DNA from: Methylovulum sp.
GTDB lineage: Bacteria; Pseudomonadota; Gammaproteobacteria; Methylococcales; Methylomonadaceae
DNA: 5,812 bases
Assembly (NCBI GenBank): GCA_028713595.1
Contig: JAQTNZ010000189.1
Coordinates: 1 to 5,812 of the forward strand
Reading direction: 5' to 3'
Shown: positions 1 to 5,812 of the stretch, in pieces
Position numbering within the stretch: position 1 is the first letter of the stretch
Layout: every line of letters starts with the position of its first letter
The notes under the pieces: generated by a model
What the model saw: the letters and a program-made list of their open reading frames with translations, nothing else
Database searches by the model: none
Told to the model about the DNA's origin: nothing
Program-made: the position numbers and the translations under genes

Positions 1-622
1 GGTCACGGTCTAGGGGACGGAAGATAACGGTTGTCCGTGCATATAAGCCTAGGGCGCAAGCCGAGATATACCAGCGGTAATCACCGATATAATGATGGCT
101 AAAAAAATTGCCGTAAATCAACAGCGCGATCAATGTCGCCATCCAATACGGCGGGTGATGGATCACCCTAATTCCCAATAGCCGCCAAGCTTGGATAATG
201 TAACTGCCCACCGCCGCATACATAAAGCCTGAAAACAGTGGCACGGCCATAATCTTGGTGTAGGCAAACTCAGGATAGGCCCACGACTTGATGCCGCTGG
301 AGGTTTTAAACAGTTCCAGCAAAAAGCCCACGACATGGAACAGGCAGATGGCTTTGAGTTCGTCAACCGTCTCCAACTTTGCCCAAACCATCCAGGCTTG
401 GATGCTGACGGCGATGACCAATAACAGGTCATAACGTGGTAGGCCGAACAGGCCGTGGCTAGGCACTAAAAACACCGCCATAAAGAACAAACCTGCAAAC
501 AGGCAAGCACGGGCTTCTTTAATGCCGAAAAACACCCATTCCATCACAAATCGGGGTATGCCTTTCAGTGTTGGCCTGTCCGGCAAATGGATAAGCCAAT
601 TGTCTAAGTCTTGTAAGCTCAT
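1..622 (-). CDS. DUF817 family integral membrane protein, 3' end cut by the window edge
   Basis: The first 207 codons of a hydrophobic protein that I recognise as DUF817 (relatives include the uncharacterised Bacillus YoaT). Starting at ATG 622 it reads MSLQDLDNWLIHLPDRP, then the family-type stretch FFGIKEARACLFAGLFFMAV (31-50), FHVVGFLLELFKT (95-107), SWAYPE (113-118), VPLFSGFMYAAVGSYIIQAW (127-146) and NFFSHHYIGDYRW (172-184). About six membrane segments are visible, near 38-55, 63-80, 91-106, 124-147, 160-175 and 184-202. Family members are roughly 260-290 residues, so about a quarter is missing to the left. The start is 57 nt after the NRPS-like stop, with no clear Shine-Dalgarno; another ATG at 674 is out of frame. 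The same strand and short gap allow co-transcription, but a functional link with the NRPS-like gene is not shown. Function unknown for the whole family. Confidence 0.88.
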   Translation of the reverse strand, partial: MSLQDLDNWLIHLPDRPTLKGIPRFVMEWVFFGIKEARACLFAGLFFMAVFLVPSHGLFGLPRYDLLLVIAVSIQAWMVWAKLETVDELKAICLFHVVGFLLELFKTSSGIKSWAYPEFAYTKIMAVPLFSGFMYAAVGSYIIQAWRLLGIRVIHHPPYWMATLIALLIYGNFFSHHYIGDYRWYISACALGLYARTTVIFRPLDRD

Positions 623-674
623 TGGAAAAGATGTGAGGGTGAAAAAAGGGGAGGTAGCTGCTGAAGTTTACCAT

Positions 675-691
675 AAGCCCTATCGGGGCTT
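675..691 (-). other. Short inverted repeat at the end of the NRPS-like gene
   Basis: AAGCCC and GGGCTT form a 6-bp stem around a 5-base loop (minus strand loop CGATA), spanning the stop codon of the NRPS-like gene. On the minus strand no T run follows the stem, so it is a poor candidate for an intrinsic terminator; it could slow 3' decay or be chance. The 57-nt gap to the DUF817 gene shows no convincing promoter. Confidence 0.25.
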
Positions 692-3073
692 TCTGGCATT
701 GCGGCGGATGCGGGGGCTAACCAAGCCTATGGCGGCCAGTATCTGATCCCTGACCCTAGCTGCCGTAGCCTCGCCTAGCAATTGGCCTTGCCCACAGGCT
801 ACCCAATGGTGGTTCACTTTAGGCGAGTATACTTCCCAAGCGCCTTCGGTTTTACGGCCATTGCTATTGTCAGTGGCGAGCAATAGCGTGACCGTGCCAG
901 GAAAATGGCGTGGTTGCCAGTTATCAGTCAAGGCTGGCGACCCGTCTATATCCGCCATAATGAGAGATTGCACGGCTACGCCAGCGTCGGCAAGTTCGCA
1001 AGCGGCCGCAAATGCGGCGTACCCAGCTAAGGAAAAACCCAATAGATGTACGGGGCAAGACGGTTGCTGGGCGCGGATGTGGCTGGCTATCCGCATACCC
1101 ATTGCGGGTATGGATAATGCCGAATTGGGATTTTCAGGCTCCGGTACCCGCTGGACATGAACGGTTTTGGGTAATGTTAGGATAAATTCTACCAGTCCTG
1201 GATAGTCACCGCCGTGATCGGATACGATATAGAGGATCGCCTCAGGTTCAACCGGAGCCATCAGGGCTTGCACCAGCCCTGCAAAGGTTTGGTCGGTGGA
1301 CATTAGGCTAACGGGTAAGCGGCGTTGCAGCAGTTTTTCTAGCCGCGTAAGCAGCATCATGGCGGCCAGCGATTGTCCGCCTTGGGTGGCAAAAGACAGA
1401 GTTGAGTTTATGGGGCCTGTTTGCCGAAGCGCTTGCAACCAGCATTCTTCCAGTTGGTTCAACACGGTAGGGGGCGTATTGTTGCCAACCAAGGGTGGCG
1501 AAGGTGGTGGCTTTAGCTTATCAGGCAACAGCTGTCTTAAGGCGGCAAGGTCAGCCTTATGGTTAGGCAGCTTGGGCAGTTGTTCCAGCCAGTAAAAAGC
1601 CGCCGGAATAAAAGCGTCGGGCAATTGCTGGTGAAGCAATCTGCGCAAAGTTTCGGGCGGCAATAGTTGACCGGATAGCCAAGCCGCCAATTCTGGGTTT
1701 TCCGGCGGGCCGACAACCAGCACCGCCACCTCTTGTATAGCTGCTATCTGCCGCAAGGCGGCTTCAACAATCGCCAATTCCACCCGATGACCACGGATTT
1801 TTACCTGCCCATCCTTACGGCCAACAAAGTCTAACAAGCCATCAGGGCGAGTGCGAGCCAAATCGCCCGATAAAAAGCAGCGCCAACCCGGGCGTTGCGG
1901 ATGCTCATGGAAACTCTGGCGCGTCAGTTCAAGGTTACGCCAATAGCCCTGCGCAATGAACGGGCTACTGATTTCCACTTCGCCCACTTCGCCATCGGCA
2001 ACCGGCTGCCCGTGCGCATCCAGCAAACGAGTTTCCCGTTCGGCAATCGGATAACCCACGGGAACTAGCGGGGTTGTCAAGACAGTCTCACGGGTGATAA
2101 ACCAGTGCCGATAAAGCGTGGCACATTCTGTCGAGCCAATCCCGTTATAAATTAGGCAAGAGGCGGGAAAGTGCCGATAAAACAGTGCTATATCATCGGC
2201 AAAGCAACGGTCGCCAGCGATATAGGCTAGGCGTACCGATGCCAAGCAGTCCGCTGAAGGTTCGCTGTGGAGAAAGGCGCGTAATAAAGGAGGAATGGCA
2301 TGGAAAATCGTGATGCCATGTCGGGCGACCATCTGCGCTAGTTCTGCCAAGCCCGTGTCACGGATGCTGATGCTCACCAAAGTGGCACCATTTAGCACCG
2401 CCGCGTAAATGTCGCGGATAGCCCCATTGACGCTAGGCGAGTACAGGCTAGTGAGGCGGTCATCAGGATTGATATGGATGGCATGGCTAAATTGGTAAAC
2501 ATCATGCAGCAAGCCACGCTGATCTTGATAAATGCCCTTAGGCTGTCCGGTACTGCCGGAGGTGTAGATAATATAGGCGATACTCTCGGCTTTGCCCGCC
2601 CATGCACACGGTTGCCGCTCTTCCAAGGCCTCAATGTCTAGTAAACATAAGGTGTTGGATAATGAGGCCACCGTCAGTAGCCCCGCAGGGTCACTAAGCA
2701 CACCTTTGACCCCCGCCTGTTCTAAAATCAGGCGGTTGCGCTCCGGCGGAAACGTTGGGTCAATCGGGACATAAGGGCAACCTGTGGCAAGCGCACCCAA
2801 GAAAGCGGCGACTAACGGGCCGCCGCTAGGCAGCAGCACGGCGATGGGGGCTGGCGCTAACGGTTCGATATGGGCGGCTATCTGCAATGCCAAACGGTAA
2901 ATGTCGCCATACGTCCAGATACGGTTGGCCTCAATGACCGCCGGATGTTCAGGGCAGGATTGCGCAAAGGCGGCGAAGCGGGCAAAAACAGGCTCATCAA
3001 GCTGGTGGCGCGGCCACGCGGTAAATGGGCGTTTGCAAGGCCCGCCGTGGTCTAACGGCCATTCAACTGGCAT
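680..3073 (-). CDS. NRPS-like A-T-TE protein: adenylation, carrier and thioesterase domains (797 aa)
   Basis: A single-module synthetase without a condensation domain; it should activate a carboxylic acid with ATP, load it on a phosphopantetheine arm and release it. Numbering from the chosen ATG: the adenylation domain spans about 20-520, with A3 YTSGSTGQPKG (170-180), A5 NGIGSTECATLY (310-321), A7 SGDLA (402-406), A8 GRKDGQVKIRGHRVE (418-432) and A10 PKLPNHKAD with Lys506. At A4 the usual Phe-Asp reads Val-Asn (Asn216). A proline-rich linker (about 520-536) leads to a carrier domain with GGQSL, attachment Ser568. The thioesterase (about 613-785) has HGG near its start, GFSLAG with Ser681, Asp708 or Asp710, and His755/756. 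It is short: only about 16 residues separate the Asp from the next core strand, so the lid seems missing. The protein ends in an Arg-rich tail. An ATG at 3109 is in frame, but the one at 3073 has a good Shine-Dalgarno (GAGGGG, 7-nt spacing) and trims the overlap with the URO-D-like gene to 11 bases. Confidence 0.93.
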   Translation of the reverse strand: MPVEWPLDHGGPCKRPFTAWPRHQLDEPVFARFAAFAQSCPEHPAVIEANRIWTYGDIYRLALQIAAHIEPLAPAPIAVLLPSGGPLVAAFLGALATGCPYVPIDPTFPPERNRLILEQAGVKGVLSDPAGLLTVASLSNTLCLLDIEALEERQPCAWAGKAESIAYIIYTSGSTGQPKGIYQDQRGLLHDVYQFSHAIHINPDDRLTSLYSPSVNGAIRDIYAAVLNGATLVSISIRDTGLAELAQMVARHGITIFHAIPPLLRAFLHSEPSADCLASVRLAYIAGDRCFADDIALFYRHFPASCLIYNGIGSTECATLYRHWFITRETVLTTPLVPVGYPIAERETRLLDAHGQPVADGEVGEVEISSPFIAQGYWRNLELTRQSFHEHPQRPGWRCFLSGDLARTRPDGLLDFVGRKDGQVKIRGHRVELAIVEAALRQIAAIQEVAVLVVGPPENPELAAWLSGQLLPPETLRRLLHQQLPDAFIPAAFYWLEQLPKLPNHKADLAALRQLLPDKLKPPPSPPLVGNNTPPTVLNQLEECWLQALRQTGPINSTLSFATQGGQSLAAMMLLTRLEKLLQRRLPVSLMSTDQTFAGLVQALMAPVEPEAILYIVSDHGGDYPGLVEFILTLPKTVHVQRVPEPENPNSALSIPAMGMRIASHIRAQQPSCPVHLLGFSLAGYAAFAAACELADAGVAVQSLIMADIDGSPALTDNWQPRHFPGTVTLLLATDNSNGRKTEGAWEVYSPKVNHHWVACGQGQLLGEATAARVRDQILAAIGLVSPRIRRNARKPR

Positions 3074-4040
3074 GGCAAATCCCCTCAATCCATGCGGCGA
3101 TACAGTCATCGGGTATCGCCAATGGCACTACACAAGGCCCTGTCAGTAATGCGCCGTGCTGGTTAAAATCGGACAGGTAGGTGCTGATGGCGTGTTTAAG
3201 CCGCTCAGGGCAGTTCCACAATTCAAAAGGCAAGCCAATGACGACGGGAAACTGGCAAGCCGCCCGATAATCAGCGGGGGAGGGGTTGCCTGTTGCCAAT
3301 TCATAATGGATTAGCCAACGTCCAGTGGCTGGCACACCATCAAAATGGATGTTCGGGCCATGAATATGCAGGATATTGCCCTCAAAATCAGCGCAAGCCG
3401 CCATAATGCAGGCATCACTAGCCTTGCCAAGCTCGCGGTAAAGCGGGCGCGGCAATAGGGTTTCGGACAGGTGTTGGGCGGCAAGATAAATACCATTGAC
3501 TCCTACGGCTTGATAAGCGGCAATCAGCTGTTGCGTACCGGAGCCGAGCGATTCTAGTCCGGCAAGGACAGCATCTGGCGCGTTGTTCAGATGGGCCAGC
3601 AACTGCGCAGGGCCTGCCAGCATCAAGGCTTGGGTAAGCGGCGAAAATACGGTGGCTAACAGCGGGATGTCGGCGGGTAGCGATAGGCGCAAGCTACGCG
3701 CGGCGGCGACTATATCCTTTTCCAGCGGGGTCAAGGTGGCGCTAAGACCCTGCCAATGGTGGGGTGTGGTAATCGCCCTACTCTGGAAAGTGCGCCGCCC
3801 TGACGGGTCGCCGCACCAAACCGCATGGCCGCCGCGCCCCGCCACCTGATAATTGCCTGCCGGAGTCAGCTTGACCAATTGCCCGCGTGTGGTCTTTTGA
3901 AAGGCCAACGTCGCGGCGACCAGTGTGGCGGCGGCTTGGTCAGCCAGCGGATGGTGTCTCCAAAAAACGGCCATCAACTGGGGATACGGGGATGCTTGCT
4001 TGCCGCCCTGAATAAAGCGGGTCAACCAGGTGTTGGGCAT
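3063..4040 (-). CDS. Uroporphyrinogen decarboxylase (URO-D) superfamily protein, not HemE (325 aa)
   Basis: Member of the URO-D TIM-barrel superfamily, which includes HemE and cobamide-linked methyltransferases such as MtaA/CmuA. Family-type segments in order: FWRHHPLADQ (residues 26-35), FQKTTRGQLVKLTP (47-60), PLLATVFSPLTQALMLAG (126-143), a helix then GVNGIYLAAQ (180-189), NILHIHGPNIHFD (222-234), and the C-terminal strand GPCVVPLAIPDD (301-312), which matches the 'GCxVPxxTP' end of the barrel. The N-terminal RQAGR porphyrin-carboxylate motif of HemE is absent, so haem synthesis is not its job. The MtaA-type His-X-Cys zinc motif reads His-Ile-His-Gly here. The WRHxPxxDQ plus HxHG pattern resembles, from memory, a widespread but uncharacterised URO-D subgroup. 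The ATG at 4040 follows the upstream stop by 37 nt and has no strong ribosome site. Its end overlaps the NRPS-like gene, which suggests a shared pathway. Superfamily assignment is good; the reaction is unknown. Confidence 0.82.
   Translation of the reverse strand: MPNTWLTRFIQGGKQASPYPQLMAVFWRHHPLADQAAATLVAATLAFQKTTRGQLVKLTPAGNYQVAGRGGHAVWCGDPSGRRTFQSRAITTPHHWQGLSATLTPLEKDIVAAARSLRLSLPADIPLLATVFSPLTQALMLAGPAQLLAHLNNAPDAVLAGLESLGSGTQQLIAAYQAVGVNGIYLAAQHLSETLLPRPLYRELGKASDACIMAACADFEGNILHIHGPNIHFDGVPATGRWLIHYELATGNPSPADYRAACQFPVVIGLPFELWNCPERLKHAISTYLSDFNQHGALLTGPCVVPLAIPDDCIAAWIEGICHAS
3081..3086 (-). promoter_or_regulatory. Shine-Dalgarno site that decides the NRPS-like start
   Basis: On the minus strand GAGGGG lies 7 nt before the ATG at 3073. 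The alternative in-frame ATG at 3109 is preceded by GCGATACCCG, with no ribosome site. The site lies within the end of the URO-D-like gene, so ribosomes finishing that gene would pass directly over it, which favours coupled translation of the pair. Confidence 0.6.
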
Positions 4041-4077
4041 AGGCTTTTTAGGGTTTTTGTCGGTAGTGGCAGACGCT

Positions 4078-5004
4078 TCATCCCGCCGTTACTAAGATAG
4101 CTTTTTCTTTGGCTATGCCTATGGTTGCGATGGCGCCGGAATTGAATTTTAAAAAGTCCGTCTCAATGCCGTCTGAAAAGATCACCCCATTGCTGGGCAT
4201 AAACGATTCCAAAACCAGTTTGGTTTGCCCTGTCAGTATGCCCGCGACAATGCCCGCTTGGGTTTTTTTGCTTTTAAACGGTTCGCGGACAACAAACATC
4301 AATTGGTCATTGTTAAATTCTGTCAGGTTCTTGTCCGCTGGCTGTTTTGCCAAAAATTGGCTAATCCCCAAGGTCATATTGAAAATGGAGCTTAACCAAC
4401 CCGTAGCCCCTGACGCTGTCGAGACGATAACCCCCGATGAAGAATGCTCTTCGGTTTTGCTGTGATAAGAGATTTTATAGCGTGCAGAAATATGTGACGA
4501 TGCGCCGATAAACAAATCGTTAAAAGCTAATAAGCGTTGGCCGTCATTTAAACGCGCTTCGGCTAGGGTGACGGTTTTGGCAATAAATTGCTTGGCGATG
4601 ACTTTTTCTACGGCAACCATGAAATTATCGGGGCTAAACGGCAGCAAACAGCCATCATAACGGCTAATATCGGGGTTGACGGCGATGATAGGGATGCCAT
4701 TGACATATTTTGCGGTATTGGCGACCAAACCGTCTTGCCCGATGACAATCACCAGATGGCGGTCATTAAATAAAAAGGACGGCAAAAAACTGCGGTCAAC
4801 AATCTTATTTTTAATCACGCTGGAAAGCTGGCGTTGCATCAGGGCAAAGGCTTCATGAAACTGCTCGTGCTCGGCCTGATAGTCTGCAAAACTGCCGCCG
4901 GAACGCTCGATATAAAACTTGGCTTGCGCTTGGGTGTTGAATTGCTCCACCAACAATTCCAGACGGGTCTTATTTTTGACGATGATGGCGTATTCGATGG
5001 TCAT
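4078..5004 (-). CDS. Divergent NAD kinase-like protein (308 aa)
   Basis: Looks like a remote member of the NAD kinase/diacylglycerol kinase fold. The motif order matches NAD kinases: a beta strand and glycine loop HLVIVIGQDG (residues 83-92, for the canonical GGDG, catalytic Asp kept); GIPIIAVNPD (103-112, for the 'xVLGIN' strand); FNDLFIG (161-167, for the Asn-Glu motif, here Asn-Asp); SGVIVSTASGATGW (190-203, for DGLIVSTPTGSTAY); and a C-terminal beta-rich part with SNGVIFSDGIE (271-281). The substitutions Gly-Gln-Asp-Gly, Asn-Asp and Gly-Ala-Thr-Gly-Trp fall at positions that bind NAD and phosphate donor in true NadK, so activity or substrate may differ. The first 80 residues are a charged helical extension without a known motif. 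ATG at 5004 overlaps the SPFH stop as ATGA and has no clear Shine-Dalgarno of its own, which fits coupled translation. It is not expected to be the housekeeping nadK. Fold assignment likely; function open. Confidence 0.75.
   Translation of the reverse strand: MTIEYAIIVKNKTRLELLVEQFNTQAQAKFYIERSGGSFADYQAEHEQFHEAFALMQRQLSSVIKNKIVDRSFLPSFLFNDRHLVIVIGQDGLVANTAKYVNGIPIIAVNPDISRYDGCLLPFSPDNFMVAVEKVIAKQFIAKTVTLAEARLNDGQRLLAFNDLFIGASSHISARYKISYHSKTEEHSSSGVIVSTASGATGWLSSIFNMTLGISQFLAKQPADKNLTEFNNDQLMFVVREPFKSKKTQAGIVAGILTGQTKLVLESFMPSNGVIFSDGIETDFLKFNSGAIATIGIAKEKAILVTAG
4166..4177 (+). other. Exact 12-base match to the neisserial DNA uptake sequence
   Basis: ATGCCGTCTGAA on the plus strand is identical to the 12-base DNA uptake sequence of Neisseria. 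It lies inside the NAD kinase-like gene, where the minus strand encodes F-S-D-G-I. No second copy was found on either strand by eye, whereas Neisseria genomes carry about one per kilobase, so function here is doubtful. Confidence 0.2.
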
Positions 5005-5812
5005 TTTTTGCTGAGTATCGACTCTAACAATTCCGGGCTGATATTTAAGTTGCCGATTTTTTGCGCATTTTCGGCCAGCTCCCTAAACGCTAAGGCAATG
5101 CTGAATTTGGGGTCGGGGTTGTTGTTCAACGCCGTCAGCAGCTTCCAATCCATTTCTTTATAAGGCTTCAGAGTGGTTGCCAGCACATAGCCTTTGGCAT
5201 CGGCTTCTTTCATATCGTTGGCGGTTTTTTGTTCGATGAGGTGTTTGCGCTGGTTTTCCACGGCAATATCCGCCTGCACTTTCATTTCCCGAAGCTTGCG
5301 GTCATTTTCGGCCTTTTGCATTTCGGTTTCCATGCGCTTTTCATCGATTTGTTTTTTCTTTTCCTCAACGGCAATTTCGGTGTTCAATTCCGATTCTTTG
5401 ATTTTGCGCTCCTGCTCCACGGCAAAATTGCGGCGGGCGTAAATGGCTTGGTCGGCTTCTTGGGATAATTTTTCCCTGGTTTCGGTTTCCAAGGCCCTTG
5501 CCATCTCTGGCGAGGCCTTTATCGCCAAGATATTGACGGCCAACACTTCAATGCCCAGAATCGAAATGGCCTGGGATGTTTGCAAGCCTTGGGTAATCTT
5601 GGTTTCAATGGTTTTGGCCGAGCGCATCGAGTCTTTCAGGCCCAAATCATGTATAAACGCCGAAGTGGCGGTTTGTGCCTCGTTAATCAGGCGTTGGTTG
5701 AGTTTTTCAAGGTCATTTTTTTTGTAAACCCCGCGCCCATCAACGGTAAAATCTAACAGCTCGGCCAATTGTTCGGGGTTGGGGATTTTAGAGGTCACTT
5801 GCCCTTGAATGG
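5001..5812 (-). CDS. SPFH/Band 7 domain protein, 5' end cut by the window edge
   Basis: The C-terminal part of an SPFH (stomatin/prohibitin/flotillin/HflK-C) family protein. Such proteins usually form membrane-associated oligomeric scaffolds. The reading frame stays open to the right edge, with codons for I-Q-G-Q before V-T-S-K, so the GTG at 5798 is an internal valine codon and the true start lies outside. Numbering from that codon, residues 79-125 carry the typical end of the SPFH domain (GIEVLAVNILAIKASPEMAR, then Glu/Ala-rich helix). Residues 126-200 form a highly charged Lys/Glu coiled coil (ERKIKESELNTEIAVEEKKK and following), as in family members. Residues 205-265 form a globular tail ending LLESILSKK. 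No membrane segment is visible in this part; an N-terminal anchor may lie outside. Its stop overlaps the start of the next gene (ATGA), so the two are translationally coupled. Family assignment is firm; the specific role is unknown. Confidence 0.88.
   Translation of the reverse strand, partial: IQGQVTSKIPNPEQLAELLDFTVDGRGVYKKNDLEKLNQRLINEAQTATSAFIHDLGLKDSMRSAKTIETKITQGLQTSQAISILGIEVLAVNILAIKASPEMARALETETREKLSQEADQAIYARRNFAVEQERKIKESELNTEIAVEEKKKQIDEKRMETEMQKAENDRKLREMKVQADIAVENQRKHLIEQKTANDMKEADAKGYVLATTLKPYKEMDWKLLTALNNNPDPKFSIALAFRELAENAQKIGNLNISPELLESILSKK

Noticed and set aside
163..432. 89-codon minus-strand open frame, rich in Trp, Ser and Pro
   Set aside because: It overlaps the DUF817 gene in another frame on the same strand; its composition is typical of a shadow frame, and the DUF817 frame has clear family motifs.
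675..691. Intrinsic terminator after the NRPS-like gene
   Set aside because: The stem is only 6 bp and no T run follows on the minus strand, so it is listed only as an inverted repeat.
2106..2184. Repeated 11-mer GTGCCGATAAA at about 2106 and 2171
   Set aside because: Both copies encode Tyr-Arg-His within the adenylation domain and there is no extended identity around them; not a mobile or regulatory repeat.
3107..3109. ATG at 3109 as the start of the NRPS-like protein
   Set aside because: No ribosome site precedes it and it adds 12 residues without family match; the ATG at 3073 has a clear Shine-Dalgarno.
4109..4465. 118-codon plus-strand open frame
   Set aside because: It lies wholly opposite the NAD kinase-like gene and has no recognisable motif or ribosome site.
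5194..5468. Plus-strand frames rich in Phe, Leu and Ser that resemble membrane peptides
   Set aside because: They are the antisense of the Lys/Glu coiled-coil codons of the SPFH gene, which read as Phe and Leu on the other strand.
5796..5798. GTG as the start codon of the SPFH gene
   Set aside because: The frame stays open upstream to the window edge, and SPFH proteins have a longer N-terminal domain than remains here; the codon is an internal valine.

Overview
The window is one side of a compact, same-strand gene block. Five genes all read on the minus strand, so transcription runs from the right edge to the left: an SPFH/Band 7 protein (5' end outside the window), a divergent NAD kinase-like protein, a uroporphyrinogen decarboxylase (URO-D) superfamily protein, an NRPS-like adenylation-carrier-thioesterase protein, and a DUF817 membrane protein (3' end outside the window). 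Almost every base is coding. The only gaps are about 37 and 57 nt, and no RNA gene, insertion sequence, CRISPR array or convincing promoter or terminator is visible.

The genes, short spacing and overlaps are bacterial. CTAG occurs more than a dozen times by eye, which argues against an enterobacterium, where this tetranucleotide is rare. Base composition is moderate: a few 60-base lines counted by hand give about 52-55% GC in the left two thirds and about 43-47% on the right. A Gram-negative, perhaps a proteobacterium, is my guess, but the window holds no phylogenetic marker and I cannot name a genus.

Right side (4078 to the edge): the SPFH coiled-coil protein and the NAD kinase-like protein share an ATGA stop/start overlap, so they are translationally coupled and probably form one functional unit. 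The kinase-like protein keeps the general motif plan of NAD kinases with several substitutions at substrate-binding positions.

Centre (680-4040): a URO-D family protein of the non-HemE kind is followed, with an 11-base overlap, by a one-module NRPS-like enzyme with no condensation domain. Its adenylation domain lacks the usual aspartate for binding an alpha-amino group. Its thioesterase is short and seems to lack the lid. The pair looks like a minimal biosynthetic unit that activates one carboxylic acid, holds it on a carrier and releases it, with the URO-D-like enzyme acting on the substrate, the bound intermediate or the product. This is the most interesting part of the window; its product cannot be read from the sequence.

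Left side (1-622): the first 207 codons of a DUF817 integral membrane protein of unknown function.
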